A DNA stretch of 64,000 nucleotides, taken from assembly GCA_905221605.1 (NCBI GenBank), contig CAJNDS010002240.1, positions 333,501-397,500 of the forward strand. Direction: 5' to 3'. Position 1 is the first letter of the stretch; each line of letters begins with the position of its first letter. The translations under genes and the position numbers were made by a program. Positions 39,955 to 49,970 of the stretch are shown here, piece by piece. The stretch comes from Symbiodinium natans (lineage: Eukaryota > Sar > Dinophyceae > Suessiales > Symbiodiniaceae). The notes beneath the pieces were generated by a model. That model made no database searches, was not told the origin of the DNA, and saw only the letters and a list, made by a program, of their open reading frames with translations.

Positions 39955-41349
39955 TCAGTCACCCGAGTTGTCCGACACATACTTCGCCATGAAAGCATCG
40001 ATGGCAGGCTTGTCGCAGGCCAGGGCCCCGCTAGACAATGCATCCACACACGTCTTGGCAGCTTCCCTCACAGCCTCCTCATCCCAACCCTGCTGTCGAA
40101 AGTTGCAGACCTGTTGCCTTTTGATCTTGCCTGCCGATCGCCAAAATTTGCAGAAGCCAACCGAGACGTCTTTGCTGTAGTACATATAGCCAAACCGATG
40201 GGGCTTCTCCTCGCTGCTCGGCTCCTCTGCGACGATGGCAGCACTGGGCCTCTTTTTAGTCGTGACCTCTCCACTGCCGTCCTCTTGGTCGTCTGCAGCC
40301 TCTTCGTCCTCCTCGACAGGAGCTGGAAGCAATTTCACGTTCTTTTTGGCCTTGGCCTTGCTTTTGGCCTTCCCCTTGGCCTTCGAAGAGGCCTTCCCCT
40401 TGGGCTTCGGTTTGGCCTTAGTCGTGGGTTCCTTCGACTGCAAACACTTTGTCCAAAGGCAAATCGGCAGCTCCACTTCTTTCGCTGGCTCATCTGGGAA
40501 CTGGGCCAACATGAAACCGTTCTCACCCGGGATCATTGCAGCCTCCAGGACCCGTCCTTGCATATGCCTGACCCAACATGCCCGGTTCAGGTCGAAGCAC
40601 TCGTGTTGTCTGACTCGACTAACTTTAGGTGTCGCAGCAGCTGCTGTGGATGAAGCAGCCTTCGAAGAGGAAGCCGGGACCTTGGAAGAGGAAGAAGCCA
40701 CGACCTCCGGGTCTGAAGACTCCTCCGAGGAGTCGAGCACGTTTTCTGAGCCCGAATCCTGCACCACCACAGGCCTCGCAGCAGACCATGCTGCTGCAGG
40801 CACAGCTTTCAAACCATACGAAGCTGCCAGGGCCCGCAGCTCTGCAGACTGCGAAGGCAGCTGTTCAAGATCTCCAGCTGCCTGATCAGCCTCACTAGTG
40901 GTCCGCTTCTTCAGCACCCGGGCCTGCCCATGACCGAACTTGCCCAAGACCACTGTGGAGGGTTTGCTTTTGCTTGCCTGCTTCCGGGCAGGAGAGTGCA
41001 AGATGCTGATGAGGCGACGGGTGTGTGCCGACAGTTTTTTCCCCGAGGAAGACTGCTGCTTCTTGTTGTAAAGGTACTGGCAACAAGCTACAGTTCGATT
41101 TGCAAAGCTGGAAACCACCCCAGCATCGGCATCCTGGAAACTTTTGTAGGCAGCATCCGTCAAGAGCTTGTTTGTCACCCGGGGTGTGGCAAGCAGAAGT
41201 TCCCTTACCAGGAGTTCCTTCTCTTTAAGGAATTCCTCATTGCTGCTACTGAAACTAACGCCTGCACCGAGCCCTTGGGGCAGGCCGGCTTTCAAAAGGT
41301 GCACGATATCTTCGGCACTGGCAGTATTCTTTCTCCTAGGGCTTGTCAT
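39955..41349 (-). CDS. 464-residue serine/lysine-rich protein of the TIR element
   Basis: Preferred start MTSPRRKNTASAEDIVHLLK; the frame is open upstream to 41478 but those residues are Cys/Met/His-rich and look non-coding. Order: an N-terminal helical region (residues 10-120), a basic SSSGKKLSAHTRR segment, Ser/Glu-rich linker (SGSENVLDSSEESSDPEVVA), a folded block near residue 250 (RQHECFDLNRACWVRHMQGR), a long Lys/Ala/Ser tract resembling nuclear localisation signals, and a C-terminal block HRFGYMYYSKDVSVGFCKFW to the end. Function unknown; its basic and acidic tracts suggest a DNA-associated accessory protein of transposition. Confidence 0.6.
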   Translation of the reverse strand: MTSPRRKNTASAEDIVHLLKAGLPQGLGAGVSFSSSNEEFLKEKELLVRELLLATPRVTNKLLTDAAYKSFQDADAGVVSSFANRTVACCQYLYNKKQQSSSGKKLSAHTRRLISILHSPARKQASKSKPSTVVLGKFGHGQARVLKKRTTSEADQAAGDLEQLPSQSAELRALAASYGLKAVPAAAWSAARPVVVQDSGSENVLDSSEESSDPEVVASSSSKVPASSSKAASSTAAAATPKVSRVRQHECFDLNRACWVRHMQGRVLEAAMIPGENGFMLAQFPDEPAKEVELPICLWTKCLQSKEPTTKAKPKPKGKASSKAKGKAKSKAKAKKNVKLLPAPVEEDEEAADDQEDGSGEVTTKKRPSAAIVAEEPSSEEKPHRFGYMYYSKDVSVGFCKFWRSAGKIKRQQVCNFRQQGWDEEAVREAAKTCVDALSSGALACDKPAIDAFMAKYVSDNSGD

Positions 41350-41726
41350 CTTGTTGCACCGCCTGACCTCGAGCCCATGCATACAAAAGACAATGCATGC
41401 CTTCTCCGAAAAAATGCTCAAGATCTCCATGCATCCCAGCAATGCATGCACATGCATGCATGGCAAAATACAAAACATTGCTTAAACCATTTTTCCTTGT
41501 CTTCATCATGTCTGCCGACAAAACTGCTTATTTAAAACGTGTTTTCTTAAATAAGCAGGAAAACCCTTTAATTAAGCATTAATATTGTTTATTTAAGCTT
41601 TTTTACGGTTAAAACATCTTAAACAAGCAAAAACACTTTAAAACATGCTGTATTCTTGCTTAATTAAGCTTCGCATGCCTGATTTAAAGGTCATTTCCTT
41701 AATTAAGAAGTTTTGGAAGCTCTGGG
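41350..41726. repeat. Right subterminal region and TIR
   Basis: AT-rich with TTATTTAAG, TTAATTAAG (three copies at about 41566-41706) and TTAAACAAG, mirroring the left end, and terminating in GCTCTGGG at 41719-41726. ATGCATGCAT-type runs lie at 41440-41462. Confidence 0.6.
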
Positions 41727-44700
41727 TGAGCCCCCGAAGTAGAACGCAAACTCTCGCCACAACCAGCGTAATCCGCATCCGCATACAACCCTATGGAAGT
41801 AGCATCCATGGAATCGCCGACCCATCCGATCATCTTATGACCTTTGGACTGATGGACGTAGCACATCAAATGATGCAGAGCCGCATCCTCCTTCTTGGAC
41901 CACTTTGTAATGCGTCGCGCAAGATTGTTTATGCTTCGCAGCAAATCAAACCTGCAAATTCTTGCAGCATAGAGCAACTTCATGAGGATGCTCGCCGCAT
42001 GCGGGGCAAGAGTACCCCTGTCTGCCTCATCGAGTTCCGTTTCCTGTGGGCCCTTAGGAACCGGTGGTGGAGGTAGAAGCCGTCCGCCCTTATCGACAGG
42101 CATTGTATGTCCACACCATTGACACCGATGGCTTGCAGCACCTGGATGACAAGGTGCCCTAGCCGGGTGATTTTTGCTTTCTTCAACTGGACTGGGAGAT
42201 GGTACCTTCTTGAATTTGTCCACAGGAAATCCCGTGGTTTCACAGTACTTTTGCACTGTCATTTCGAGATAGGTTTCCATGTCATAAGTGACAGTTCGCA
42301 CCTTGGTGTTGTCATGAAGCTTAGCTTCTCCCTTTGAGATTCGACATCCCAAATACAAACCAAGCGGAGTTTCCTCCTCAAGACGAAGTTCCTTGCGAAG
42401 CATGTTCCACCCCTTCGGGAGGTTCTCCGCCGGACCGGCGAGCTTCAGGTCGTCGACGTAGATGACCAATAGGAGCTTCATTCCTGCATGGAAGTAAAGA
42501 GACGGCCATTCCTCACCAACTGGTGCAAAACCCATCTTCTGGACTGCGGTATGACAATGTTGTTCCCACATTGTACCAGCGTCCGGATGCCCATAGAGTG
42601 CTTTCACGAGCCTGCAGACTGGTCTGCGAAATTTCCTCCGGTTTACCGAAGGATGCCAAGCCTCGTCTGGAAGTTCAACCCAGCACGGAGTCCCCGTCAA
42701 CTTAGCCTGAATGTAGGCCTGGATAGCATCCGCCATCTGAACGTCGTTCCCGGGTAAGCACCCGTAGAAGTCGGCCCAACGAGACGCATCAAAGGTTGCC
42801 GGAGAGTTACCGAGGTCCTGGAACAGCGCCGCCTCCATATTCTGATCTTTGACTTGCTCTCCAAGCAGCACACCTCTTCCTTTGAACTTCCTTGCAGGGT
42901 CCCCTTCTTTGAGTTGATAGTTCTTCTCATAGATGAGACCATGCACTCTCGCCATGTGCACCTTCGCGTTGGACTTCTTCGCTTCTCTGACCACGTCGTC
43001 GTACTCCCGCACTTGGCTAAAGTCGAAGACTTCCTGATCCCACAAGCCTTTCCACTCTTTCATGAACGCCTCCATGGCTTTGGGATTCTCGTACATCTCC
43101 TTGCGGTTGACTGGACGTGTAACCATGGCGTTGAAGCACGGCGCTGCACATGCAATCTTCTCTCTGTGTTTCTCTTTGGTTGATGACACACATGGCATGC
43201 GAGGAGCTCTCAATCCGAACTCTGCCAATTCACTTGGAAGAGCAGGCAGCACATCGTCCAGAAACATTTCTGTGGCAATCTGCGTCACCTGTTCCTCGCA
43301 CCATGTCCATCCAGTAGTCGTTCCCGCCCTGAAGTCCAAATCGATCTTCTCTGCAGGCACGACCTTGGGAAGTAACGCCTCCAACGATGCAACGAGTGCG
43401 TCTTTATGCTCTTTGCCTTTCTTCTTCTTCTTGGCCTCCTTCTTGCGAGCCTTCTTGGCCTCCTTCTCTTCGACCTTCTTGATCTTCTTAAGTTCGATCT
43501 TCCTGCCTTCGCTTCCGAGCTTGTGCCATTCTTCAGGAGTGAACTTGCCCTTCGGACGTGTGGAGAGTAGCAATCGTCTACCATCACTCCCAATCTTGAA
43601 CGGAGCCCCCCGCTTGTCGATCTTGCAAGGTTCGCCGTCGTCATTGATGTAGACACGACCGTCGCCGGGAGTACCGAACTTCCAGAACTCAGGTTCCGGT
43701 CCAATGAGTCCAGCTTCCTTGAGCTTTGCGATGATGAACGCAGGGTCGGTCTCGTCAATGTCCGGAATAGCACGCCCCGTTGGACCGCGTGATGACGATG
43801 CAGGTTCCCCTTTGCCGTCCGGAGGTTCCGAAACGGGTTTGGGGGAAGTACCACGCTTAGTTTCCCTTTTGCTGCTCGGAGGATCCGAAGCAACATCCGG
43901 TACTCCTTCGCTCTGTGGTACACTTCCTGCACTGTCGAGAATGGAGTCGCCAATCAATCTGAGGGCTTTGGCATCTTCAGACTCCAATGCTGGTCCGTCG
44001 CGAGGTTCACCGGGTTGATCATCTGGAAATTCTGAAAGATCAGGCACAATGTCATCGTTCTCCATGACATAGTCGAGCATTTCCTTCTCCATGGCTTTGA
44101 CGCGTTCTTGGCGATCAGGTAGGTCACCACCATCATCGCCATTGTCGTCATCATCGTCGTCGTTACCTCCTCCTGGTGGCTTGTCCTTGATTTCTTTTCC
44201 TCCGAGATCCTTTCCTTCCTTCAGTCCTTCAAGTGTTCCGTTCATCCTCTCGTATTCGAGCTTGAGCGGAAAGGCAATTTCATCCGGCATGATGACCCGT
44301 TCGGTGATGTAGGGAATTTGAAGCTTGCGAGGCACTTTCGCATCATGTGCAAAGTTGGCATTCGCGAACTCCTTCATGTCCCACACACGATACTTTCGTG
44401 ACCATGTTTGCCCCGCATTAAGGACGTACCCTGCGAAAATGCCAGGTATTCCTTTCGGGTCAAACTTTCCGCCATATGTTGGTTCACGGGTCTCGGTCGG
44501 TTTGAAGTAGACCTTTGCTCCAAACGGAATCAACTTTCCCGGGAATTCTTTCCCAGACATCCTCTGCCACGCCGACTCACCATCCACATCCTCGGCGTTG
44601 AGATTGTGAGTGACGCAATTCAAGGCATAGGGCCAATAGTTCGCAGGTAGCCCTGCATGCAGCAACGACGTGGCTGTAGCAGTGATGACGAACTGGTTGG

Positions 44701-47700
44701 TCCTTTCTGCCAGAGAGTTGTTCATAGGACGTCCTGGCAATGAATGATCCAATGGAATTTTGAGCTTGTTCATCGCCGCAATGAACTCATCTGCGCAGTC
44801 ACTATATGCCAGCCTCACTTTCTTCTTTCCCATGAATCTCTTCATACATCGTACAACTTCTCCTTCTTCTCTGGAGATTGTGGGATATGCTGCAACCACC
44901 TTCGTGGCCACGTCGCGGAATACCAAGATTTCACGGAGCTCGTCGTCAAGACCCACCCCCTTATCCGTGGCTTTTCCCATATCCACAAAGTCGAACGTCA
45001 CCAAGTCACCCCACTCATTGACTTCTCGTTTGAATGCTCCCTTTTGGGTTCTGAAATGCTTCATCTTTGCTCTCACGCACGCGTCACAATATGGATTCCG
45101 GAATCGATGGGTACAAAGGTGAGCCAAGGTGTTCGCTTCGGCCTTCAAGGTGCCGACCTTCGCCCTCCTATCTGGACCAGATTCGTCACCTTCCACGTCG
45201 ATCTCCTGCGCGTCGCCCTCAGCCTCAACTGGAAGTTCGGCTTGTGGTTCATCTTCACGAGCTTCATCGCCTTCGACCACTTCGCCATCTTCTTCTTCGT
45301 CAGCTTCGGAAGCTACGTCGGGGATCTCCTCGCCGATGTCGTCAAGACCTGGTACCGCAACATACGTCGAATCGTCGTCGGTATCATCGTCCACCTTGTC
45401 CTTGTACTTCTGCACCAAGCGGAACATTTCCATCGCTTCGGGTTCCTCATGGGCTTTGGCTCCTTTGCTTCCCACTCTGACATAGGGGATGTCTCCTTGC
45501 ACGAAGAATTGTATCCTCTCGCCAGCATCGTTCACCATAAATGGTGGACGTCCCGCGGGCCACACAAAGGAATAGCCGTGAAGCATGCATCTCTTCCCAA
45601 CTGACAGCACAGAAGGTGTATTCTCCAATACATGTGCTTTGATGGGCTCCTTGAAGGATTTCGTCAAGAATTCCGCCGTCTGGTTGGTCATAGTGACACC
45701 ATTCGCCGTCTGGAACGATGTAGATTCGCAATCCATTGCAGTGTCGATGCCGTGCTTGGCGACCTTTTCCAGAGAAATAAGGTCATGTCCGCATCCAGTG
45801 TCCATGATGAATTTCAGTTTCCTGCGAATAAATTCTGGTTGGACCATACACATGTTCGGGTTCTTCATCAGTTCCTTACGGCTCTCATCAACGCTCAAGG
45901 CTCTTTCATGGAACTTCCCCTTCTTGTTGTCGAACTTGAACACAATCACCTTCTCGGTTCCTGGAATCCTAACTGGTATGCATCCTCCATCTTTGCCCAG
46001 ACACATATCTTCCATCAGTCGAGCCCTAGCTCTTGCTTTGTGCTTCTCGTACTCGACCTCCGAGATGTGGTTTTCGTGCTTCAGGTTCGCTTCAGTGAAA
46101 AGTCGTGGGGCGAATCCTCTATCTTTGTGTGATCGCCTCGGCTTCGATGATGCGAACTTCGTTCCCTGTTCAAAGGAAACCTTGAGGTCCTTGACGTCTC
46201 TGTGATAAGATCCGATCTCATCGTCAGTGGAGCAATCTGACGCCGCGTCGCCATCGATTGACTCATCGTCAGAATCACCGTCACCATCATCCAGGGATCG
46301 AAGAACAGGTACTGCAGGCAGACCTCGAATCGCAATCGCGGGTGCGGCAGGTTCAGGCTTCTTCTTCTTGTCCTTTGCCTTCGCCTTTGCCTTTGCCTTT
46401 GCATTCGCGTCGGTTTCCCCGGTTGCGGGCGCTGCCTTAGCCGGGTCATGCTTGAAAGGGCAATTCTCTCGGCTGCAGGATCCGTTCTTGCTCCACTGAA
46501 AGCAAGGTCGTTCCGATGGCTTTGATGACGGGCTTCGCGCTCTCTGGTTCTTATCATCTCGTGAAGACGGTCTTCCTCTGTCCGTATCTTTGTGACTCCA
46601 TTTGCAATTCTTTCCTGCTGTGCATCCTCCTCCGAAGTGAAATTTGCAACGAATCTTCGCCTTCTCCTTGTCGGTCAGCGATCGTGATGATGAAGGAGAT
46701 CGGGATCGTTCTTTGCCTTTACCTTTCCCCTTCTTCTTGTCCTTTTCGTGTGCCTTTGCTTTACTCTTTGGGAGTACAGGCGCAGCATCCGCAGCTTCTT
46801 TGTCCTTGCCTCTCTCATTCGTCTTCTTCTTCTTGTCCTTGTCTGGCGCGGATGAGGGAGGCCCTTTGGGATCGGGCCTAGCTGGTGCAGCAAGCAGGTC
46901 CTTCCCAGCAACCATCTGGTTCAGACCATGTTGTGTTTCGTTGAGGTTCTTCTTCTCTCTTCTCCTCTGCACCGCCCGGTCCATGATCCTCAGCAGCATA
47001 TCATGTGATCTCTCTGGATCGTCATAGCTCTTGATGTCATAGTAAAGCTTGAGCTCCATGTTCATCTCAGAGGATCCTGATATCTTCTGGTACAAGATGT
47101 CGCGGAGGGCATTCGTGGAAGGTACATCTTCAGGTCGAATCCGAGAGATGATCTCTAGCCACGTTGCTTTGAATGCGGCAATCTTGTTGTCCCCAGGATA
47201 CTGCAGTTTGGTCAGGTAATCGATCGTGTAAACCATGTCAAGACGATCCCGTGTGCGGAAGCTTTCCATCATCATAGCAATGATCTGTCGTCCCTTCAGA
47301 ACCTTGTACTCGTTCCCGCGAATGTACGCGTTTGATTTGAGGTTCACTTCCAAGAACAGATCGGCTGCTTGATCTCCAGCATTCCGTAACATGAGAGTCA
47401 TCGCACTTGCCAGCTTCACGTCGATGCTTCTGAACTTGACATGTCCCGAATCGTTGAGCCCTTCAACATCCGGCATCGGCTTGAAAGATTCTTGCAGCCA
47501 TTTGATCCAGTCGCTTTGATTGGTATCCGCACACGCGGCCAGGACGTTTGTGGTGACTGCTGCCTGCCAAGCGTCCAAGTGAGTGACCTTGGGAAACGCA
47601 GGAATGTTGATCTTGTCGGCTTCTCTTCGGGATATCTTTGGCCCTTCGGTGTAATCAGGTCCATCTTCGGGTCCAGATCCACCGCCACCTCCTCCACCAC

Positions 47701-49930
47701 CACCGTGGGGAGAAGAATCTGGATCGCCACCACCATCACCTCCTCCACCTCCTTTCTTGATTGGCTTCCAGGATCCAGGGTCGGTTTTGTCTCCGTCCTC
47801 TTCTGGTTCGCCTTCCTCCTCGTTCTCTCCCTCTTCACCCTCATTCTCTTGCTCTTGTTCTTCAGCAATTGTACGCCATTGATCTCGTTCACGACGAAGA
47901 CGAGCTTCGGTGTCTCTCATTCTGCTCATTTCTTCCCGAAGATCATCCATTTGCCTTCGTAAAGCTTCTTGCTGAACAGTTGTCGAAGCGTTTGCGCGAG
48001 GATCTTGAGGATGATTGGGAGCATTCGGAGGAATTTCTGAAGCCATTCCAGGCGTGACCTCGCCCGTATGCCGCGAACGCGATGGTTGCCGCACACACTG
48101 GTAGGACGTGGACGCCGTAGGTGGATCAGCAAGTAACTGTGAGGTGTGTGGTCTGGTAGCCAAGCCAGGAGGCAAGTCCAGCAAACCTGTCGTGAACATC
48201 CTTCCCGGAACCAGGTTGGGAACCGATGGTACTCCTGGAACGAGAACGGGAGGTCCACCAAACAACGATGTCCTTGTAGAAGTCGGTCGGCTTTCTGTCA
48301 CTGGAATGGGTGGTCCTCCGAACAACGATGGCCTCGTGGGAAGAGCCGGGGGACCCGAACCCTCCTTTGAGGCATCTCCACCCTGGGAATGAGCCGGCGA
48401 AGCCGAACCCACCCCAGGAATGGTGTTCTGGACCCATGTCTTGAACCTCGATTCCGTCGTAGATGACATTGGTACATCACGATCAACTTCTTCCGGACTG
48501 CTGTAAGCTTGGGTTATTCCTGAACGGGATTGAACGCTTTGTGGACGCGAATTATGCACACCTACCCTAGGCACTGAAGAAACATTATCCCACTCAGACG
48601 TTCCGGCTGACGTAGGTCGGTTGTACGTTTGAACCTGTCTCGCAGCATCCAATTCCGATGTCAGTCGTCGATTGACGTCCTCATGAGATTGGCATTCCGC
48701 TCGTACCCTTTGCAGCTCCTCATGGATGCTAGGCAACGAAGCATGTTGGCCTTCCAATCGCTGCTCCATCTCGTGCACAGCCTGTCTCAAAGCAGCTGCT
48801 CTTTCTTCTTCTTCGTGGTACTTAACGATGACGCCATGAATGTTCACGTTCAAGAGCCTGGTTTGATCGCGTTCATCCTGCAATGCCACGCTCTCATGAT
48901 GAGCATATTCTCGCATCTCGCTCTTCTGCTTCTCGGATGCTTCACGTGCAAACTCGGAGGTTCGCAGCTGATCTTCCATCTGGGCCACCATGATTTCGGC
49001 TTGTTGTAGATCGGCTCGCCTTCTCAGATTTTCATGTGCTCGAATGTTCAGCTCCTCTGTAAGTCGCTGGTATTCTCGAGCTATCGAGTTTCCTTCACCA
49101 TGGGCCGCTTCTTCCACGTTGACCATGTATTGCGCCATCTCGCGTTGCTGGTGCATCAACTGCTCCTGAGTCATCGTCGCTTGATGATGATTGTCGGCGG
49201 CATGTTGCTCCAGTGTTGCGATCGTGGCACCAACGACTTGCTCACGTTCAGCGAGTGTAGCTTCGTGACGTTGATGGATATGAGCTGCCAGTTGCGCGTT
49301 CTGATCACGTTCGCGTTCTAGCTGCTCGATCCTGAGTGATGCCCCATAGTCTTCCTGTTGCATCTCCTCGATCTTCAGTCGCAACATGGCAATGATCTCT
49401 TCCATCTCCCGCCTTTCGCCTTCTTCCCGGATTCGTTCCGCTAGAGGGTTAGCAGACTCGACCGGGGGACCCGAATCAAGCCCGCTCCTACCGCCAGCCG
49501 GAGGTTCCGAACTGGGGAGGCCGGTACCCAAAAGAGGGCCACCGTACCCTCTTCGCGGTGACGTTTCCGGTCGTCCGGCGTCCGGCGAGGATCGTGGAGA
49601 GATTCGTGGAGAAGTGCCTCTTCTTCGTCGTGGAGTACTTGGTGTGTTGGATCTCTTTGATGTTCGTTCCGATGATTGTCTGGAAGTGGATCTGAGGCGT
49701 GAAACTTGACTCATCTTCGAGTTTCCATCTTCACGCAGTACGCTCAAACCACTTCTGGTTCGTGCGGGTCCCTTCGCAACCGCGACCATCTCAACGGCAT
49801 CATCTGATGATGTAACCGCATCTGTGTCGGCGCAGCCTGTGCTTTCGCCCAATGCAGGTGCAGCAATAGCATCACCATCACCGAAGGTCATGGTTGTGTC
49901 GGCACTCGACGACGAGGTTGGCAGTGCCAT
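41699..49930 (-). CDS. Copia ORF1: Gag-protease-integrase-RT-RNase H (interrupted)
   Basis: Polyprotein beginning 55 bp after the 5' LTR. By approximate residue: 1-170 Ser/Pro-rich; 170-460 coiled coil; 700-760 Glu- and Gly-rich linker; 770-1020 helical Gag-like core (IPAFPKVTHLDAWQAAV onwards); two CCCH fingers at about 1093 (C-x7-C-x5-C-x3-H) and 1141 (C-x8-C-x4-C-x3-H); aspartic protease FIMDTGCGHDLIS (about 1372); integrase with HLCTH...CDAC zinc site (about 1610) and DDE residues in VTFDFVDMG, YSDCADEF and SLAERTNQF; reverse transcriptase with YVDDLKLAG (about 2490); RNase H start LYADADYAG (about 2718). True coding ends at 41729; the last few codons to the TAA at 41699 belong to the inserted transposon. 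No stop or frameshift occurs before that. The element encodes no protein beyond this on its own frame until 32239. Confidence 0.93.
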   Translation of the reverse strand: MALPTSSSSADTTMTFGDGDAIAAPALGESTGCADTDAVTSSDDAVEMVAVAKGPARTRSGLSVLREDGNSKMSQVSRLRSTSRQSSERTSKRSNTPSTPRRRRGTSPRISPRSSPDAGRPETSPRRGYGGPLLGTGLPSSEPPAGGRSGLDSGPPVESANPLAERIREEGERREMEEIIAMLRLKIEEMQQEDYGASLRIEQLERERDQNAQLAAHIHQRHEATLAEREQVVGATIATLEQHAADNHHQATMTQEQLMHQQREMAQYMVNVEEAAHGEGNSIAREYQRLTEELNIRAHENLRRRADLQQAEIMVAQMEDQLRTSEFAREASEKQKSEMREYAHHESVALQDERDQTRLLNVNIHGVIVKYHEEEERAAALRQAVHEMEQRLEGQHASLPSIHEELQRVRAECQSHEDVNRRLTSELDAARQVQTYNRPTSAGTSEWDNVSSVPRVGVHNSRPQSVQSRSGITQAYSSPEEVDRDVPMSSTTESRFKTWVQNTIPGVGSASPAHSQGGDASKEGSGPPALPTRPSLFGGPPIPVTESRPTSTRTSLFGGPPVLVPGVPSVPNLVPGRMFTTGLLDLPPGLATRPHTSQLLADPPTASTSYQCVRQPSRSRHTGEVTPGMASEIPPNAPNHPQDPRANASTTVQQEALRRQMDDLREEMSRMRDTEARLRRERDQWRTIAEEQEQENEGEEGENEEEGEPEEDGDKTDPGSWKPIKKGGGGGDGGGDPDSSPHGGGGGGGGGSGPEDGPDYTEGPKISRREADKINIPAFPKVTHLDAWQAAVTTNVLAACADTNQSDWIKWLQESFKPMPDVEGLNDSGHVKFRSIDVKLASAMTLMLRNAGDQAADLFLEVNLKSNAYIRGNEYKVLKGRQIIAMMMESFRTRDRLDMVYTIDYLTKLQYPGDNKIAAFKATWLEIISRIRPEDVPSTNALRDILYQKISGSSEMNMELKLYYDIKSYDDPERSHDMLLRIMDRAVQRRREKKNLNETQHGLNQMVAGKDLLAAPARPDPKGPPSSAPDKDKKKKTNERGKDKEAADAAPVLPKSKAKAHEKDKKKGKGKGKERSRSPSSSRSLTDKEKAKIRCKFHFGGGCTAGKNCKWSHKDTDRGRPSSRDDKNQRARSPSSKPSERPCFQWSKNGSCSRENCPFKHDPAKAAPATGETDANAKAKAKAKAKDKKKKPEPAAPAIAIRGLPAVPVLRSLDDGDGDSDDESIDGDAASDCSTDDEIGSYHRDVKDLKVSFEQGTKFASSKPRRSHKDRGFAPRLFTEANLKHENHISEVEYEKHKARARARLMEDMCLGKDGGCIPVRIPGTEKVIVFKFDNKKGKFHERALSVDESRKELMKNPNMCMVQPEFIRRKLKFIMDTGCGHDLISLEKVAKHGIDTAMDCESTSFQTANGVTMTNQTAEFLTKSFKEPIKAHVLENTPSVLSVGKRCMLHGYSFVWPAGRPPFMVNDAGERIQFFVQGDIPYVRVGSKGAKAHEEPEAMEMFRLVQKYKDKVDDDTDDDSTYVAVPGLDDIGEEIPDVASEADEEEDGEVVEGDEAREDEPQAELPVEAEGDAQEIDVEGDESGPDRRAKVGTLKAEANTLAHLCTHRFRNPYCDACVRAKMKHFRTQKGAFKREVNEWGDLVTFDFVDMGKATDKGVGLDDELREILVFRDVATKVVAAYPTISREEGEVVRCMKRFMGKKKVRLAYSDCADEFIAAMNKLKIPLDHSLPGRPMNNSLAERTNQFVITATATSLLHAGLPANYWPYALNCVTHNLNAEDVDGESAWQRMSGKEFPGKLIPFGAKVYFKPTETREPTYGGKFDPKGIPGIFAGYVLNAGQTWSRKYRVWDMKEFANANFAHDAKVPRKLQIPYITERVIMPDEIAFPLKLEYERMNGTLEGLKEGKDLGGKEIKDKPPGGGNDDDDDDNGDDGGDLPDRQERVKAMEKEMLDYVMENDDIVPDLSEFPDDQPGEPRDGPALESEDAKALRLIGDSILDSAGSVPQSEGVPDVASDPPSSKRETKRGTSPKPVSEPPDGKGEPASSSRGPTGRAIPDIDETDPAFIIAKLKEAGLIGPEPEFWKFGTPGDGRVYINDDGEPCKIDKRGAPFKIGSDGRRLLLSTRPKGKFTPEEWHKLGSEGRKIELKKIKKVEEKEAKKARKKEAKKKKKGKEHKDALVASLEALLPKVVPAEKIDLDFRAGTTTGWTWCEEQVTQIATEMFLDDVLPALPSELAEFGLRAPRMPCVSSTKEKHREKIACAAPCFNAMVTRPVNRKEMYENPKAMEAFMKEWKGLWDQEVFDFSQVREYDDVVREAKKSNAKVHMARVHGLIYEKNYQLKEGDPARKFKGRGVLLGEQVKDQNMEAALFQDLGNSPATFDASRWADFYGCLPGNDVQMADAIQAYIQAKLTGTPCWVELPDEAWHPSVNRRKFRRPVCRLVKALYGHPDAGTMWEQHCHTAVQKMGFAPVGEEWPSLYFHAGMKLLLVIYVDDLKLAGPAENLPKGWNMLRKELRLEEETPLGLYLGCRISKGEAKLHDNTKVRTVTYDMETYLEMTVQKYCETTGFPVDKFKKVPSPSPVEESKNHPARAPCHPGAASHRCQWCGHTMPVDKGGRLLPPPPVPKGPQETELDEADRGTLAPHAASILMKLLYAARICRFDLLRSINNLARRITKWSKKEDAALHHLMCYVHQSKGHKMIGWVGDSMDATSIGLYADADYAGCGESLRSTSGAHPELPKLLN

Positions 49931-49970
49931 AGCTCAGCCCGTACAGTAGTCGCAAGGAATCGCAACCGCT

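Larger units (their letters stand above)
32240..41726. mobile_element. 9.5-kb TIR DNA transposon nested in the copia RNase H
   Basis: Ends are CCCAGAGC...GCTCTGGG, a perfect 8-bp terminal inverted repeat that continues imperfectly (CCCAGAGCATCCAATAC against CCCAGAGCTTCCAAAAC), followed by CTTAATTAA at both ends. Subterminal regions are AT-rich with repeated TTTAAGAAAGGTT and TTAATTAAG motifs. The 2-bp duplication and short TIRs fit CACTA/EnSpm-like elements best among families I know, but the terminal bases are not CACTA and the superfamily is unproven. At least five genes lie on the minus strand; the interior also holds telomere-like arrays, palindromes and a TATTA microsatellite. Confidence 0.85.
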
